DNA of 64,000 nt from an uncultured Gammaproteobacteria bacterium (lineage in GTDB: Bacteria; Pseudomonadota; Gammaproteobacteria; Arenicellales; JAANXG01), in assembly GCA_947258785.1 (NCBI GenBank), contig CAMYJT010000001.1:310001-374000 (forward strand), given 5' to 3'. Position 1 is the first letter of the stretch. Each line of letters opens with the position of its first letter. The notes under the pieces were generated by a model. It was not told the origin of the DNA. It saw nothing but the letters and a program-made list of their open reading frames with translations, and searched no databases. Positions 1-9,152 of the stretch are shown piece after piece. The position numbers and the translations under genes are program-made.

Positions 1-1
1 C

Positions 2-1540
2 AGTGTGCTGGCCGCTTCCCGCAGCCTGAAAATGGCGCTGGGCCTGCTGCTTCGCGCACTGCCGATTATGCTGATCATGTACCTGCTCTTTCCACGCATC
101 CAAGGCAGCTTGTGGGCGTTACCACACGACGCCTTCGGCGCCCGGACCGGCCTGACCGATCGGGTGGCGCCAGGGACGATCAATCGCTTAGCCGAAGACG
201 ACGAGATCGCGTTTCGCGTCGAATTCGACGGCCCGCCACCACGTCCGGATCAGCGGTACTGGCGGGCGCTCGTGCTCAGCGCAACAGACGGAAGAACCTG
301 GTATCGTAGTCGCGGATCGATGGACGGAGGCGCTGATTGGCGGTTTCGCAGTCACGGACCACCGTTGCGCTACACCGTCGATTCTGAAGCCACCGGGAAA
401 CAGTGGATGGTGGCCCTAGATATGCCCGCCCTGCCTCCGGCCGGTGCGCTCGCCGGTCCCGGCCGGACCGTCGTCGCACGCACTCCGATACAAAAACGGT
501 TCCGATATTCCATGGCGTCGTATACGTCATATGCGACCGAGGAAACATTGAGCGCGGCTGTGCGTGCACATGCGTTGCGGACTCACGGCCCAGCGAGTCG
601 GCGGCTACGGGGACTATTGCGGGAGTTTCGGGCGCGGCCCGACCCCGTAGAGGCGGTACTGGGTTTTTTTCGCGATCAAGATTTCCAGTACACCTTGACC
701 CCACCCGGCTTGGGCGACGACCCGCTGGATGAATTTCTATTCGAGTCCCGCCGCGGTTATTGCGAGCATTTTGCTTCGGCGTTCGCCAGTCTTATGCGAC
801 ACCTGGGGGTGCCGGCCCGATTGGTGGTCGGATACCAGGGCGGGCGTTGGAATCCGGCTGGTGGCTACCTCATTGTCCGCAGGTCAGATGCGCATGCCTG
901 GAGCGAGGTGTGGCGGCCGGACCGTGGCTGGATTCGCGTTGATCCCACCGCAGTAGTGGCGCCCGAGCGAATTGATTGGGGAATCGAAGCCTTGCACGCG
1001 TTGTCGGCCCAGGGAGTGGTGCCGGGACAACTGGGTTCTGCCACCGTGCGCGCGCTGCTCACACGGCCTTGGATGACCCGTCAATGGCAGGCGTTGCAGC
1101 TGCGCTGGGACGCGCTGAGCACCACCTGGAACCGCTGGGTGACGGCCTATGGCCCCGAAAGTCAAGAGCGTCTCATGCGCCGGCTGGGTTTCGCAGCGCC
1201 GTCTTGGGCCGGGATGGCGATAGGCCTGACCGCGGGGGTGACCGCAGCACTGTTGCTCGTGTCCGCCACCCTGCTGGGACGGCGACGAACCCGGGATCCG
1301 GCGGCCGATGCCTACTCACTCATCTGCGCCAAACTGGCCTCCACGGGCCTGCAGCGCCGACCCCACGAGGGCCCACTGGCGTTTTCGCGTCGCGTCGGAA
1401 TTGAGCGCCCCGACTTGGCGGACGAGTTCAGTCAGTTCATAGACTTGTACATCCGCTTGCGATACGGGCCTGATGCGTCGCCGTCACATATGTCAATTCT
1501 GCAAAAACTGGCGCGCCGTTTTCGGGCCGCGCCAGCTTGA
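2..1540 (+). CDS. tgpA: TgpA-type transglutaminase-like protein, 5' end outside window
   Basis: The reading frame is open to the window edge, so the gene begins upstream; about 512 residues are visible and the usual N-terminal membrane helices of this family are mostly missing. The visible part begins with the last hydrophobic helix, then a periplasmic domain with the transglutaminase-like triad: Cys in GYCEHF near residue 253, His in DAHAW near 297 and Asp in RVDPT near 313. A further membrane helix lies near residues 402-424 and a short cytoplasmic tail follows. Family knowledge: TgpA of Pseudomonas is an inner-membrane protein with a periplasmic transglutaminase-like domain, usually beside a MoxR ATPase and a DUF58 protein. 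It converges on the MotB-like gene, with 10 bases between the stops. Confidence 0.88.
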   Translation, partial: SVLAASRSLKMALGLLLRALPIMLIMYLLFPRIQGSLWALPHDAFGARTGLTDRVAPGTINRLAEDDEIAFRVEFDGPPPRPDQRYWRALVLSATDGRTWYRSRGSMDGGADWRFRSHGPPLRYTVDSEATGKQWMVALDMPALPPAGALAGPGRTVVARTPIQKRFRYSMASYTSYATEETLSAAVRAHALRTHGPASRRLRGLLREFRARPDPVEAVLGFFRDQDFQYTLTPPGLGDDPLDEFLFESRRGYCEHFASAFASLMRHLGVPARLVVGYQGGRWNPAGGYLIVRRSDAHAWSEVWRPDRGWIRVDPTAVVAPERIDWGIEALHALSAQGVVPGQLGSATVRALLTRPWMTRQWQALQLRWDALSTTWNRWVTAYGPESQERLMRRLGFAAPSWAGMAIGLTAGVTAALLLVSATLLGRRRTRDPAADAYSLICAKLASTGLQRRPHEGPLAFSRRVGIERPDLADEFSQFIDLYIRLRYGPDASPSHMSILQKLARRFRAAPA

Positions 1541-1550
1541 GTATCAATGG

Positions 1551-2681
1551 TCACCGATAGTAGTAATCGTATCGGTACAATAAATCATTGGTAAACGACC
1601 ATGCCTCACTGTAAGAAAGTCCACTCTGTTCGGGGATAACGATCTTGGTGTACAGTTTTTTTCCGAACTGATCTTTCAGATCCCTGAGCCTGTCGTGTAG
1701 AGCTGATCGACTCATCTCTCGATAGGCCGTCTCTCCCGGTTCACGAAGCTGAATAAGAAATTGGCCGTTTTGTTTCGAGTATCGTATGTCCACAATATGT
1801 TTGCCCAAAGCCGTTCGTGCAGGCCTGACCAAGCGGTCGTATTTTTGCTTCAGGTCCGCGTACTCGCCCTTGAGTTCCACAAAGACGCGTTGCTCACTCT
1901 GCCTGCTGCGTTGAACCGTTTCCAACTCCGATTCCTTTACGGTAAACAACTGCCGGAGCGCTTGCAGGTCATCAGCCAGCGCCATCAACCGCTGTTCCAG
2001 CGTGGACTTCTGCGCGGTCAGCGCCTGCTTGCTCTCCTCGGTCTCGGCAAGATTGTCCGTCAAGGCCGTCACCCGCTGCTCGAGGGCAGATCTTTCGGAG
2101 GTCAGCGCCAGGTTGGTTTGCCTGGCGCCGGCCAGCTCGTCGGACACACCGGCCAGTTTCGTCTCCAGCTTGGCCTTGTTAGACACCAGTTTTGAGGTGG
2201 TTTTCTGGGCCTGTGACAGCTCACCCTGGAGCTCCGCCCGCTCGGCGACAAGCGCCTGCTTCTCGCGCTGCAGGGCTTCTCGCTGACGACGCACAAGGTC
2301 CCGTTCGTTCTCTATCCGGCGAAGCTCCGTCGCTCGCGCGACCAAATTCAGCTTGGTCGTTTCGTGTTGCTCTTGCTCCTGAAGCAACAGCAGCCTGAGT
2401 TGGGAAAGCTGCTCCTCCAACGCCACCAGGCGCACCGCCAGGTTGGCTTTCTGCTCGGCAGTCGCTTGGGCAATCTCCGCAGCAGCGCGTTCCGCCTCCA
2501 TGGTTGCGCGTAATTCCTTTACGAGTTCCACGTTGCGGATCAGGATGGCAATCAAGACCATTAAAAAAATCATCACCACAACGGTCATGATATCGGTGAA
2601 CGACGGCCAAACACTGTCTTCGTCCATCCGATGCAGCGCGTCGACGCGTAAGTCTACAAATCCTTGTGCATGGGCACTCAC
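1551..2681 (-). CDS. MotB/ZorB-like membrane protein with long coiled coil
   Basis: This 376-residue protein has one N-terminal membrane helix (about residues 27-48) preceded by the sequence VWPSFTDIMT. Its Asp30 sits where MotB, ZorB and TolR/ExbD proteins carry the ion-conducting aspartate. Residues about 52-290 are a long heptad-rich coiled coil full of Glu, Gln, Leu and Arg. The last 80 residues form a compact domain ending in tyrosines (YDYYYR); I see no OmpA-like peptidoglycan-binding motif. It starts with GTG in a 4-base GTGA overlap with the MotA-like gene, so the two are translationally coupled and probably form one ion-driven motor complex in the inner membrane. The job of the motor is unknown. 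The reading as a motor subunit is inference from the helix and partner. Confidence 0.75.
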   Translation of the reverse strand: MSAHAQGFVDLRVDALHRMDEDSVWPSFTDIMTVVVMIFLMVLIAILIRNVELVKELRATMEAERAAAEIAQATAEQKANLAVRLVALEEQLSQLRLLLLQEQEQHETTKLNLVARATELRRIENERDLVRRQREALQREKQALVAERAELQGELSQAQKTTSKLVSNKAKLETKLAGVSDELAGARQTNLALTSERSALEQRVTALTDNLAETEESKQALTAQKSTLEQRLMALADDLQALRQLFTVKESELETVQRSRQSEQRVFVELKGEYADLKQKYDRLVRPARTALGKHIVDIRYSKQNGQFLIQLREPGETAYREMSRSALHDRLRDLKDQFGKKLYTKIVIPEQSGLSYSEAWSFTNDLLYRYDYYYR

Positions 2682-3697
2682 GATTTACCGTCCTCAGGCA
2701 GCCGAAACCCTTCGCGCAGTACCGATCCCAACTCATTAAATTGACGATCCAGATCAATCATCCGCCCCTGGGCTTCGCCCACCAGATCACTCAAAGAGCG
2801 CGTCACTTCGGAAAGCTGCCGCTGGGATCCATCGAGGCGCTCGAACAAATTCGCAGCGGCCTGCAACATTGCCGTAAATTCACCCAGGACGTTTTCGGCA
2901 AACCGTTGATGGGACCCCTCCAGACGCTCGACCAAGCTCGATACCGCCTGCAGCATCTCGCCAAAATCTTTTACCACGCTGTCGGGTTGCAGTTGGAAGC
3001 GCGGCACTAAGGTAGTGGCCGTAACCTGCTCAACGCGGCTGATCAGATAAGTCTGGGTGTCGATGAGTTTGAGATAGAAGTAACCGAAAAACAAATAACA
3101 CAAGATTGCCGTCATCGTCGTGGATAACGCAGTGGACATGCCATGAATGACCGTGCTCAACTCCCCGATTTCCGCCGCCGTTCCCAACATGTCTGACGCC
3201 CCGACCAGGGCAATGGACAGTGAGACGATGGTGCCAAAGACACCGGTCAGGATCAGCACATTGTTGACGAACTTGGGATAACTAATGTAGCTGGATTCCG
3301 TCGCTAACAAGGTCGCCGCGAATGCATTTTGATTGATCGTTGACCGGCGCACATAAAGATCTCGAAACAACCGGTATCGAACTGCAATGATACTGTGTGG
3401 ATCGGTGCCTTCAGTTGGATCGATACTACGCTGAAAATTATTGACGAAGCGATTTATATCGATTTCCTCCGAGCGGTAACGGCGAAACAAATTGATCAGC
3501 CGCACCAGTCCCGTTAGAAACAGCAACATGATACCGCCGTTAATGATCCATCCCGCGGTGGTAATCTGGTTCTTGAAATAAACGTCGACGAAAAACTGGC
3601 GCTGCCAAATAACGATCGCGACCACCCCCAAGCTCAACAATGCCATTCGGATGAAAATATTCTTTGTGTAAGAATGGTGCTTTACCGCAACGGTCAT
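2678..3697 (-). CDS. MotA/TolQ/ExbB-family channel protein
   Basis: The 339-residue protein has membrane helices at about residues 17-31, 50-69, 143-166 and 186-208. The last two carry the family's typical small-residue-rich segments (GTIVSLSIAL and a Thr-rich STALSTTMTA stretch) that line the ion path in MotA, TolQ and ExbB. A cytoplasmic loop lies between helices 2 and 3. The C-terminal 120 residues are predicted helical with two similar repeats around VERLEGSHQRF and FERLDGSQRQL. The start is ATG. It overlaps the MotB-like gene downstream and follows mnmE on the same strand after a 77-base gap. It is not the flagellar MotA: no flagellar gene is near, and the length and tail differ. It resembles ZorA in having a helical tail, but no Zorya effector genes are present. 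Confidence 0.78.
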   Translation of the reverse strand: MTVAVKHHSYTKNIFIRMALLSLGVVAIVIWQRQFFVDVYFKNQITTAGWIINGGIMLLFLTGLVRLINLFRRYRSEEIDINRFVNNFQRSIDPTEGTDPHSIIAVRYRLFRDLYVRRSTINQNAFAATLLATESSYISYPKFVNNVLILTGVFGTIVSLSIALVGASDMLGTAAEIGELSTVIHGMSTALSTTMTAILCYLFFGYFYLKLIDTQTYLISRVEQVTATTLVPRFQLQPDSVVKDFGEMLQAVSSLVERLEGSHQRFAENVLGEFTAMLQAAANLFERLDGSQRQLSEVTRSLSDLVGEAQGRMIDLDRQFNELGSVLREGFRLPEDGKS

Positions 3698-3774
3698 GCT
3701 GACATTACCCTTGAGATCTGTCCGGCCACGCTACACGACCAAACGCGCCGCGCCAAGTAGGATATTTGATTTTT

Positions 3775-5133
3775 CTATTTTCCAATACAAAATGATGCAA
3801 AAATTCGTCCCAATAGATCATCGGCGGTGAACTCACCAGTAATTTCAGACAGCGATTTCTGCGCTAAACGGAGTTCCTCGGCGAGCAATTCGCCGTGCCG
3901 CGTCTGCAAACAGTGCCTGGCTGTTTGCACCCTTTGCTCCGCAACGCGCACCGCCTCCACATGCCTGGAGCGGGCGATAACACTCGTTTCTCCGGCGGTT
4001 TGAAACCCCATGCATTGTTTGAGGTGTCTACGCAGCTCGTCCAGGCCCGCCTCGGTCTTGGCCGACAATGCCAACTCCGACCCGCTACTGCCATCGACGT
4101 GCCCCGGCGCCCGTTGCGTGAGGTCGATCTTGTTGCGCACTATGGTATAACCGCCGATAAGGTCCGGAAGCTGAGCAATCAGCGCGGAAACATCAACGTC
4201 AGTGGTGTCATCGACGACGATGAGAACCCGGTCCGCCTCACGCATCGCTGACCACGCACGGGTCACGCCCTCTCGTTCAACGGCATCGACGGTTTCGCGC
4301 AAACCGGCCGTGTCCAGCAGATGCAGCGGTAAGCCATCGACATGCATATGCAAGTCGACGATATCGCGGGTGGTCCCCGGTGCTTCGCTCACAATCGCTC
4401 GTTCCGACATGGCCAGTTTATTCATCAAGCTGGACTTGCCTGAGTTGGGCGGACCGGCTATCACCACGCGCATACCGTCGCGGAGCAGACACCCCTGCTC
4501 GGCGGTGGCTAAAAGTCCACTCAAGCGGCCCAGCAGTGCATCAATTGCCTCGGCAACGTCGGTGTCCGCCAGAAAGTCGATTTCCTCGTCAGGAAAATCG
4601 ATGTCCGCCTCCACGTGCGTCCGCAACTTGCTAACCGCCTCAACCAGCTCGGTGACTTGTCGGGAGAATTCCCCTCTCAAGGACCGCAACGCAGACCGAG
4701 CTGCCGCCCGCGAACCGCTGTCAATCAAGTCGGCGACCGCCTCCGCCTGCGCTAGATCGATTTTTCCGTTTAGAAAAGCGCGTTCAGTAAACTCTCCCGG
4801 CTTTGCCAACCGCGCCCCCAAGTCGAGGGCCCGAGACACCAGCAATTCAAGCACCACCGGGCCTCCATGACCCTGCAGCTCAAGAACATGCTCGCCGGTG
4901 AAAGAGTCTGGTTGTGGAAAAAATAGTGCAATGCCTTGGTCTATTGGTGTCCCGTCATCGTCTCGGAAGCAACGGAACGTCGCATGGCGTGGCGCTGGCA
5001 GACATCCCAAAATCCGCGGCGCAAGCCTCGGGACCAGTGGTCCGGACAGACGCACAACACCTATTCCGCCCCGTCCCGGAGGCGTTGCAACCGCCACAAT
5101 GGTGTCGATGTCGGGGTAGGTGTTTTCGGCCAA
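3775..5133 (-). CDS. mnmE: tRNA modification GTPase MnmE
   Basis: MnmE (TrmE) works with MnmG to install the 5-carboxymethylaminomethyl group on the wobble uridine of certain tRNAs, using GTP and a folate one-carbon unit. The 452-residue length is standard. The N-terminal folate-binding domain begins IVAVATPPGRGGIGVVRLSG. The G domain has the P-loop GPPNSGKS near residue 225 and the DTAG motif. The protein ends FCIGK with the conserved C-terminal Cys. The start is TTG: an in-frame TGA lies only 9 bases upstream and no ATG fits. Its usual partner mnmG, normally next in line in gammaproteobacteria, is not in the window. Confidence 0.97.
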   Translation of the reverse strand: MAENTYPDIDTIVAVATPPGRGGIGVVRLSGPLVPRLAPRILGCLPAPRHATFRCFRDDDGTPIDQGIALFFPQPDSFTGEHVLELQGHGGPVVLELLVSRALDLGARLAKPGEFTERAFLNGKIDLAQAEAVADLIDSGSRAAARSALRSLRGEFSRQVTELVEAVSKLRTHVEADIDFPDEEIDFLADTDVAEAIDALLGRLSGLLATAEQGCLLRDGMRVVIAGPPNSGKSSLMNKLAMSERAIVSEAPGTTRDIVDLHMHVDGLPLHLLDTAGLRETVDAVEREGVTRAWSAMREADRVLIVVDDTTDVDVSALIAQLPDLIGGYTIVRNKIDLTQRAPGHVDGSSGSELALSAKTEAGLDELRRHLKQCMGFQTAGETSVIARSRHVEAVRVAEQRVQTARHCLQTRHGELLAEELRLAQKSLSEITGEFTADDLLGRIFASFCIGK

Positions 5134-5188
5134 GGTGGCAACTCATGCCGGGCCTTACCGGCGCTGGTCGAAAATATTTTCCTAAAAA

Positions 5189-6868
5189 TCAGGTGTTTTT
5201 CACACCGATCGTTCTGTTGATGTACCACTGCTGTGCGATTGACAACACGTTGTTAACCAGCCAGTACAACACCAACCCGGCAGGAAAGTAGAGAAACAAC
5301 ACAGTAAACACGATCGGCAAAGCCATCATTATTTTCTTTTGCATGGGGTCCAACGGCGAGGGATTGAGGAATTGCTGTGCCACCATGCTCAAGCCCATCA
5401 AAATGGGCAACACAAAATACGGATCTTTTACCGACAAGTCATTGATCCAAAGCGCCCAATCAGCCTGTCGTAATTCCACACTCTCCAGAAGGACCCAGTA
5501 GAGCGCGATGAAAACCGGGATCTGAATAACGATCGGCAAGCAGCCTCCCAAGGGGTTGATCTTGTCTTTCTTGTAAAGCTCCATCATTGCCTGCTGCAGC
5601 TTCTGCTTATCGTCGCCGTAACGTTCCTTCAGCGTCTGCAGTCTCGGCTGCAGCTTTTTCATTTTCGCCATGGACTTGTAGCTGGCTGCCGACAGAGGAT
5701 AAAACGCCAGCTTGATCAACAGCGTCAAGATAATAATGGCCCAGCCCCAGTTCTTGACGATACTGTGAATCTGTTTCAACACCCAGAACAATGGTGCCGA
5801 GACGGGGGTCAACCAACCATAATCGACGGTTAGGACAAAATTCTCCTCTTGCTGCCGCAAACGATCCTGCTCTTTCGGCCCAACGTATAAACGCGTGGAC
5901 AGTTTTCCCTGTTGGCCGGCCTCCACCTTGGTCGAAGAAAGAGTTTTGTAGCCGATGTTGTAACGGGGGCCTTCCGGGTGCCGATTTACGCTGCTGTAGA
6001 ACTGGTATGGACCGGGGGGTTGTGGGAACCAGGCCGACACAAAATAATGCTGCAGCATGGCGATCCAACCGTTGCTGATTTCGCCACGGTTCAGGTCGGC
6101 GTCGATCATCTCGGAAAAATCAATCTTTTCGTATTTCTCTTGTGGGGTGTAGATCGCCCCTCCTAAGTAACTTGGGGCGACATTGAGAAACAGCCCTCGA
6201 TCAGGCACCACCTCGGTGCGCTGGAATTGCGCATACAGGTAACCGCTCCAGGGTGTAGAGGAGCGGTTATCGACCAGGTAGTCGATTAATAGATCGTACC
6301 TGCCGCGGTACAAAGTGTATATCTTTTGGTATTTGACGCCATCCGCACTCTCCCAAAACAGCGGTACCTGTATGCGGTCGGTGCCTGGCTCGAGCTTATA
6401 GATTTGTTTGTCCGCTTTATAAAGTGTCTTGTGATTTGGCAGCTCCCGATCATGCCCTATCAATCCACTTTGGGTGATAAAGATGTCCGCCCCTTCTTGT
6501 TTGAGCACCTTGAAGGGTACTCCAGGCTCATCCAGAGTTATCGGGTAGGTTACTAGTTTGGCACTAACTAAATCACCGCCAGCGGTGTCGATCTCTACCC
6601 GGAGCAGATCGGTCGTGACAACGACATGGGCGCTCCCCGACGAGCCGTCAGCTGACGACGCCCCTGGAGCAGGGGCCGGTGATATTGGAACATCCGTGGG
6701 CGTCGCCGAGGCCTCTGGCGCCTTCGGGATGTCTGCCGATTTGACGGAACCGGTGGGTGCATCAGCTACTGTAACAGGTGGCGGCGTTTGCTCTTCCAAC
6801 CATCGTTGATAAATCAAAATCAATACAAAGGCCAGGGCAATAAACAAAAGTCCGCGCTGCATATCCAC
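5189..6868 (-). CDS. yidC: Membrane protein insertase YidC
   Basis: YidC inserts and folds proteins in the inner membrane, alone or with SecYEG. The 559-residue length is typical of the gammaproteobacterial form. It begins with a membrane helix at residues 6-22, then a Pro/Ala-rich linker, a large periplasmic beta domain to about residue 350, and the conserved C-terminal core with five helices, including the segment NPLGGCLPIVIQIPVF. The start is GTG giving MDMQRGLL, which aligns with the family N-terminus; an ATG lies two codons later. It follows yidD after 3 bases and precedes mnmE, the standard order. Confidence 0.97.
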   Translation of the reverse strand: MDMQRGLLFIALAFVLILIYQRWLEEQTPPPVTVADAPTGSVKSADIPKAPEASATPTDVPISPAPAPGASSADGSSGSAHVVVTTDLLRVEIDTAGGDLVSAKLVTYPITLDEPGVPFKVLKQEGADIFITQSGLIGHDRELPNHKTLYKADKQIYKLEPGTDRIQVPLFWESADGVKYQKIYTLYRGRYDLLIDYLVDNRSSTPWSGYLYAQFQRTEVVPDRGLFLNVAPSYLGGAIYTPQEKYEKIDFSEMIDADLNRGEISNGWIAMLQHYFVSAWFPQPPGPYQFYSSVNRHPEGPRYNIGYKTLSSTKVEAGQQGKLSTRLYVGPKEQDRLRQQEENFVLTVDYGWLTPVSAPLFWVLKQIHSIVKNWGWAIIILTLLIKLAFYPLSAASYKSMAKMKKLQPRLQTLKERYGDDKQKLQQAMMELYKKDKINPLGGCLPIVIQIPVFIALYWVLLESVELRQADWALWINDLSVKDPYFVLPILMGLSMVAQQFLNPSPLDPMQKKIMMALPIVFTVLFLYFPAGLVLYWLVNNVLSIAQQWYINRTIGVKNT

Positions 6869-6871
6869 GGC

Positions 6872-7123
6872 TCAGGCCCCCGTCGTTGAATGCTTGTGCA
6901 CTGCGTGGTTGGTCTCCGGCACTGGATCATAACCCCCGGTGTGCAACGGGTGGCAGCGCGATACCCGGCAAACCGTTAACCATCCACCGCGCAGGACTCC
7001 AAAACGCCCGATTGCGGTTACCGCGTATTCGGAACAGCTCGGGTAGAATCGACACCTTTGGCCGAGGAAAGGGCTTACGGCATACTGATAGCTACGTATT
7101 ATGGCGACCGCAATTTGCCGCAT
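6872..7123 (-). CDS. yidD: Membrane insertion efficiency factor YidD
   Basis: YidD is a small membrane-associated protein thought to assist YidC-dependent insertion. The 83-residue product carries the family core: CRFYPSCSEYA and CHPLHTGGYDPVP, with the three conserved cysteines. I prefer the ATG at 7123 because a GGAGGG Shine-Dalgarno sequence lies just upstream; an in-frame TTG seven codons earlier is the alternative. With this start the gene overlaps the end of rnpA by 25 bases, a common arrangement for the pair. Confidence 0.93.
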   Translation of the reverse strand: MRQIAVAIIRSYQYAVSPFLGQRCRFYPSCSEYAVTAIGRFGVLRGGWLTVCRVSRCHPLHTGGYDPVPETNHAVHKHSTTGA

Positions 7124-7482
7124 AATCCCTCCGATAGCTTCCAAATTTTCTCTAACTCTCTGTAATTTGAAAGGTTTTTCGCCGAACTGGAAGAAGGCCG
7201 CGCAAAGAGCAAAACGTCCATACCGATTATGCTATTTTGATGTGCACGGAAGGACTCACGAATGAGCCGTTTCAAACGATTGCGCGCGGTAGCCTTCGTC
7301 GATACCCGCCGCGAAACCGCTAGTCCAAGACGCGCGTACGGCAGTCCATTGGGCGCAACACAGAGCTCGAAGTTGCATAATCGAATCCTTTCACGGCTCC
7401 GTGACAGGCGCGATAATTGATTGCGCTGACGTAATCGTTGATGACGCCGGAGTCGATGCTCGGGACAATCAGAGTCTCTCAC
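7099..7482 (-). CDS. rnpA: Ribonuclease P protein component
   Basis: RnpA is the protein subunit of RNase P, which trims the 5' leader of tRNA precursors together with the M1 RNA. The 127-residue product has the RNR signature ARNRLKRLIRESFR and the preceding strand RLGLAVSRRV. The first 28 residues are Arg-rich and align poorly with other RnpA proteins, so the true start may lie a little downstream of the GTG used here. The gene begins one base after the rpmH stop on the same strand and overlaps yidD. Confidence 0.93.
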   Translation of the reverse strand: MRDSDCPEHRLRRHQRLRQRNQLSRLSRSRERIRLCNFELCVAPNGLPYARLGLAVSRRVSTKATARNRLKRLIRESFRAHQNSIIGMDVLLFARPSSSSAKNLSNYRELEKIWKLSEGLCGKLRSP

Positions 7483-7483
7483 C

Positions 7484-7618
7484 TCAAGCGCTTAGGCGAA
7501 CCCTGCCCTTGCGACGGCGCGCATTGATTATTGCGCGACCCGCCTTGGTTCGAATCCGCGCCCTGAATCCGTGGCGCCGCTTACGCTTAATTTCACTGGG
7601 TTGGAATGTACGTTTCAT
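7484..7618 (-). CDS. rpmH: 50S ribosomal protein L34
   Basis: Translation of the minus strand gives a 44-residue protein beginning [20 protein letters not shown] and ending GRVRLSA. This is the full and highly conserved sequence of L34, a structural protein of the large ribosomal subunit. It is the first gene of the minus-strand series rpmH-rnpA-yidD-yidC-mnmE and diverges from dnaA. Confidence 0.98.
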   Translation of the reverse strand: MKRTFQPSEIKRKRRHGFRARIRTKAGRAIINARRRKGRVRLSA

Positions 7619-7823
7619 GATAAGAAATTAAATACCCCGGATGGTTCGACTTTTTACGTATAATAACGGTGTTGACGTCGAAAAGGGCGAGCAAAGTTAA
7701 AAGGTTTGCCCAGCAGTGTCAACTCATTAGATGGTTTACAATCGGTGACGGCGTAAAAGTGGTAAACCCATCAACGCAGCGATAGACTGCGATCACGACC
7801 CAGCACCTAAGAGATCGACAACC
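7619..7823. other. Divergent rpmH-dnaA intergenic region
   Basis: This 205-base spacer must hold promoters for both rpmH and dnaA. On the minus strand TATTAT lies about 45 bases before rpmH and could be a -10 box. On the plus strand TTGACG at 7672-7677 is followed after 17 bases by AGTTAA, a weak pair. I see no TTATCCACA-type DnaA box here, so it is less likely than the dnaA-dnaN spacer to be the origin. The promoter readings are tentative. Confidence 0.4.
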
Positions 7824-9152
7824 TTGGCAACCCCAAAGATTTGGGACAAGTGCCTTAGCCACTTGGAGGATGAACTGCCCCCCCAGCAGTTCAACACCTG
7901 GATACGACCGCTCCAGGCAGTTGAGGAATCATCACAACTACGGTTGTTGGCCCCCAACCGCTTCGTAATGGACTGGGTAAAACAAAAATTCCTGAAACGA
8001 GTCGACGAATTGGTCGCTAATCTTAGCAGTCAGAACGTCAACGTGCTGCTCGAAGTCGGCTCCGACGAGCGCTGGCGTACGACCGTTAGTCAAAACGACA
8101 AAGCAACGGGCAAACCGTCAAGAAATACATGGCCAGGGACATTAAACCCCTCATTCACATTCGATAACCACGTTGAGGGCAAATCGAATCAGCTTGCTCG
8201 GGCAGCTGCCTACCAGGTCGGCGAGAACCCCGGCGGAGCCTATAACCCTCTGTTCATATACGGTGGTGTCGGCCTCGGCAAGACCCATCTCATGCAGGCC
8301 GCGGGCAATCTCATCATGGACCGGAACCTCCATGCAACGGTCGCGTACATCCATTCAGAGCGGTTCGTAGCCGGCATGGTCAAAGCACTCCAACACAACA
8401 CCATAAACGAATTCAAACGCTACTATCGGTCTTTGGATGCCCTGCTAATTGATGACATCCAGTTTTTCGGCGGGAAAAGTCACTCTCAAGAAGAATTCTT
8501 TCATACTTTCAATACGTTACTTGATGGAAAGCGACAGGTAGTCATCACCAGTGACCGCTTCCACAAAGAGATAACCGGGGTTCAAGAACGCTTGATTTCA
8601 CGCTTTGGCAGCGGTTTGACGGTGCCTATTGACGCTCCTGAATTGGAAACCCGCGTAGCCATCCTCAGCATGAAGGCCCAAGCCAAAGGCATTGAACTGA
8701 GCGACGAAGTCGCGTTTTTCGTCGCCCGACAGGTTAGATCCAACGTCCGAGAACTCGAGGGCGCTCTGCACCGCATACTGGCAAGCGCCCGCTTTACCGG
8801 TAAGCCTATCGACATACATCTGGCACGTGAAGCCCTGAAAGACCTGATGGTTTTCCAGGAACGCCAAATCACCATACAAAATATACAAAAGACCGTCGCA
8901 GAATATTTTAAAATTCGAGTGAGTGACTTGCACTCAAAACGCCGTATCCGGCAGATTACACGGCCAAGGCAAATGGCAATGTGCTTGGCCAAAGAACTAA
9001 CGAATCTGAGCCTGCCGGACATCGGTGATACATTTGGCGGCCGCGACCATACCACCGTTTTACATGCCTGCCGGAAGATCGACGAGTTATTAAAGTTGGA
9101 TGCAAAAACGAAAGAGGATTATGAAAACCTTCAAAAGTTGCTGATCGGCTGA
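7824..9152 (+). CDS. dnaA: Chromosomal replication initiator DnaA
   Basis: DnaA binds DnaA boxes at oriC, melts the duplex and helps load the DnaB helicase. The 442-residue protein has the N-terminal domain I ([20 protein letters not shown]), a short linker, an AAA+ domain with Walker [10 protein letters not shown] and Walker B LLIDDIQF, and the C-terminal DNA-binding domain with the DnaA signature around [15 protein letters not shown]. The start is TTG at 7824, giving MATPKIWDK, which matches the family N-terminus. dnaN follows after the presumed origin. Confidence 0.98.
   Translation: MATPKIWDKCLSHLEDELPPQQFNTWIRPLQAVEESSQLRLLAPNRFVMDWVKQKFLKRVDELVANLSSQNVNVLLEVGSDERWRTTVSQNDKATGKPSRNTWPGTLNPSFTFDNHVEGKSNQLARAAAYQVGENPGGAYNPLFIYGGVGLGKTHLMQAAGNLIMDRNLHATVAYIHSERFVAGMVKALQHNTINEFKRYYRSLDALLIDDIQFFGGKSHSQEEFFHTFNTLLDGKRQVVITSDRFHKEITGVQERLISRFGSGLTVPIDAPELETRVAILSMKAQAKGIELSDEVAFFVARQVRSNVRELEGALHRILASARFTGKPIDIHLAREALKDLMVFQERQITIQNIQKTVAEYFKIRVSDLHSKRRIRQITRPRQMAMCLAKELTNLSLPDIGDTFGGRDHTTVLHACRKIDELLKLDAKTKEDYENLQKLLIG

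Noticed and set aside
1551..3697. Zorya anti-phage system
   Set aside because: Only ZorA/ZorB-like membrane parts are seen; no ZorC, ZorD or ZorE, and the ZorB-like protein lacks a peptidoglycan-binding domain. Neighbours are housekeeping genes.
7540..7565. tRNA-like T-arm sequence GGTTCGAATCC
   Set aside because: It lies inside the rpmH coding sequence on the other strand and no tRNA fold surrounds it.
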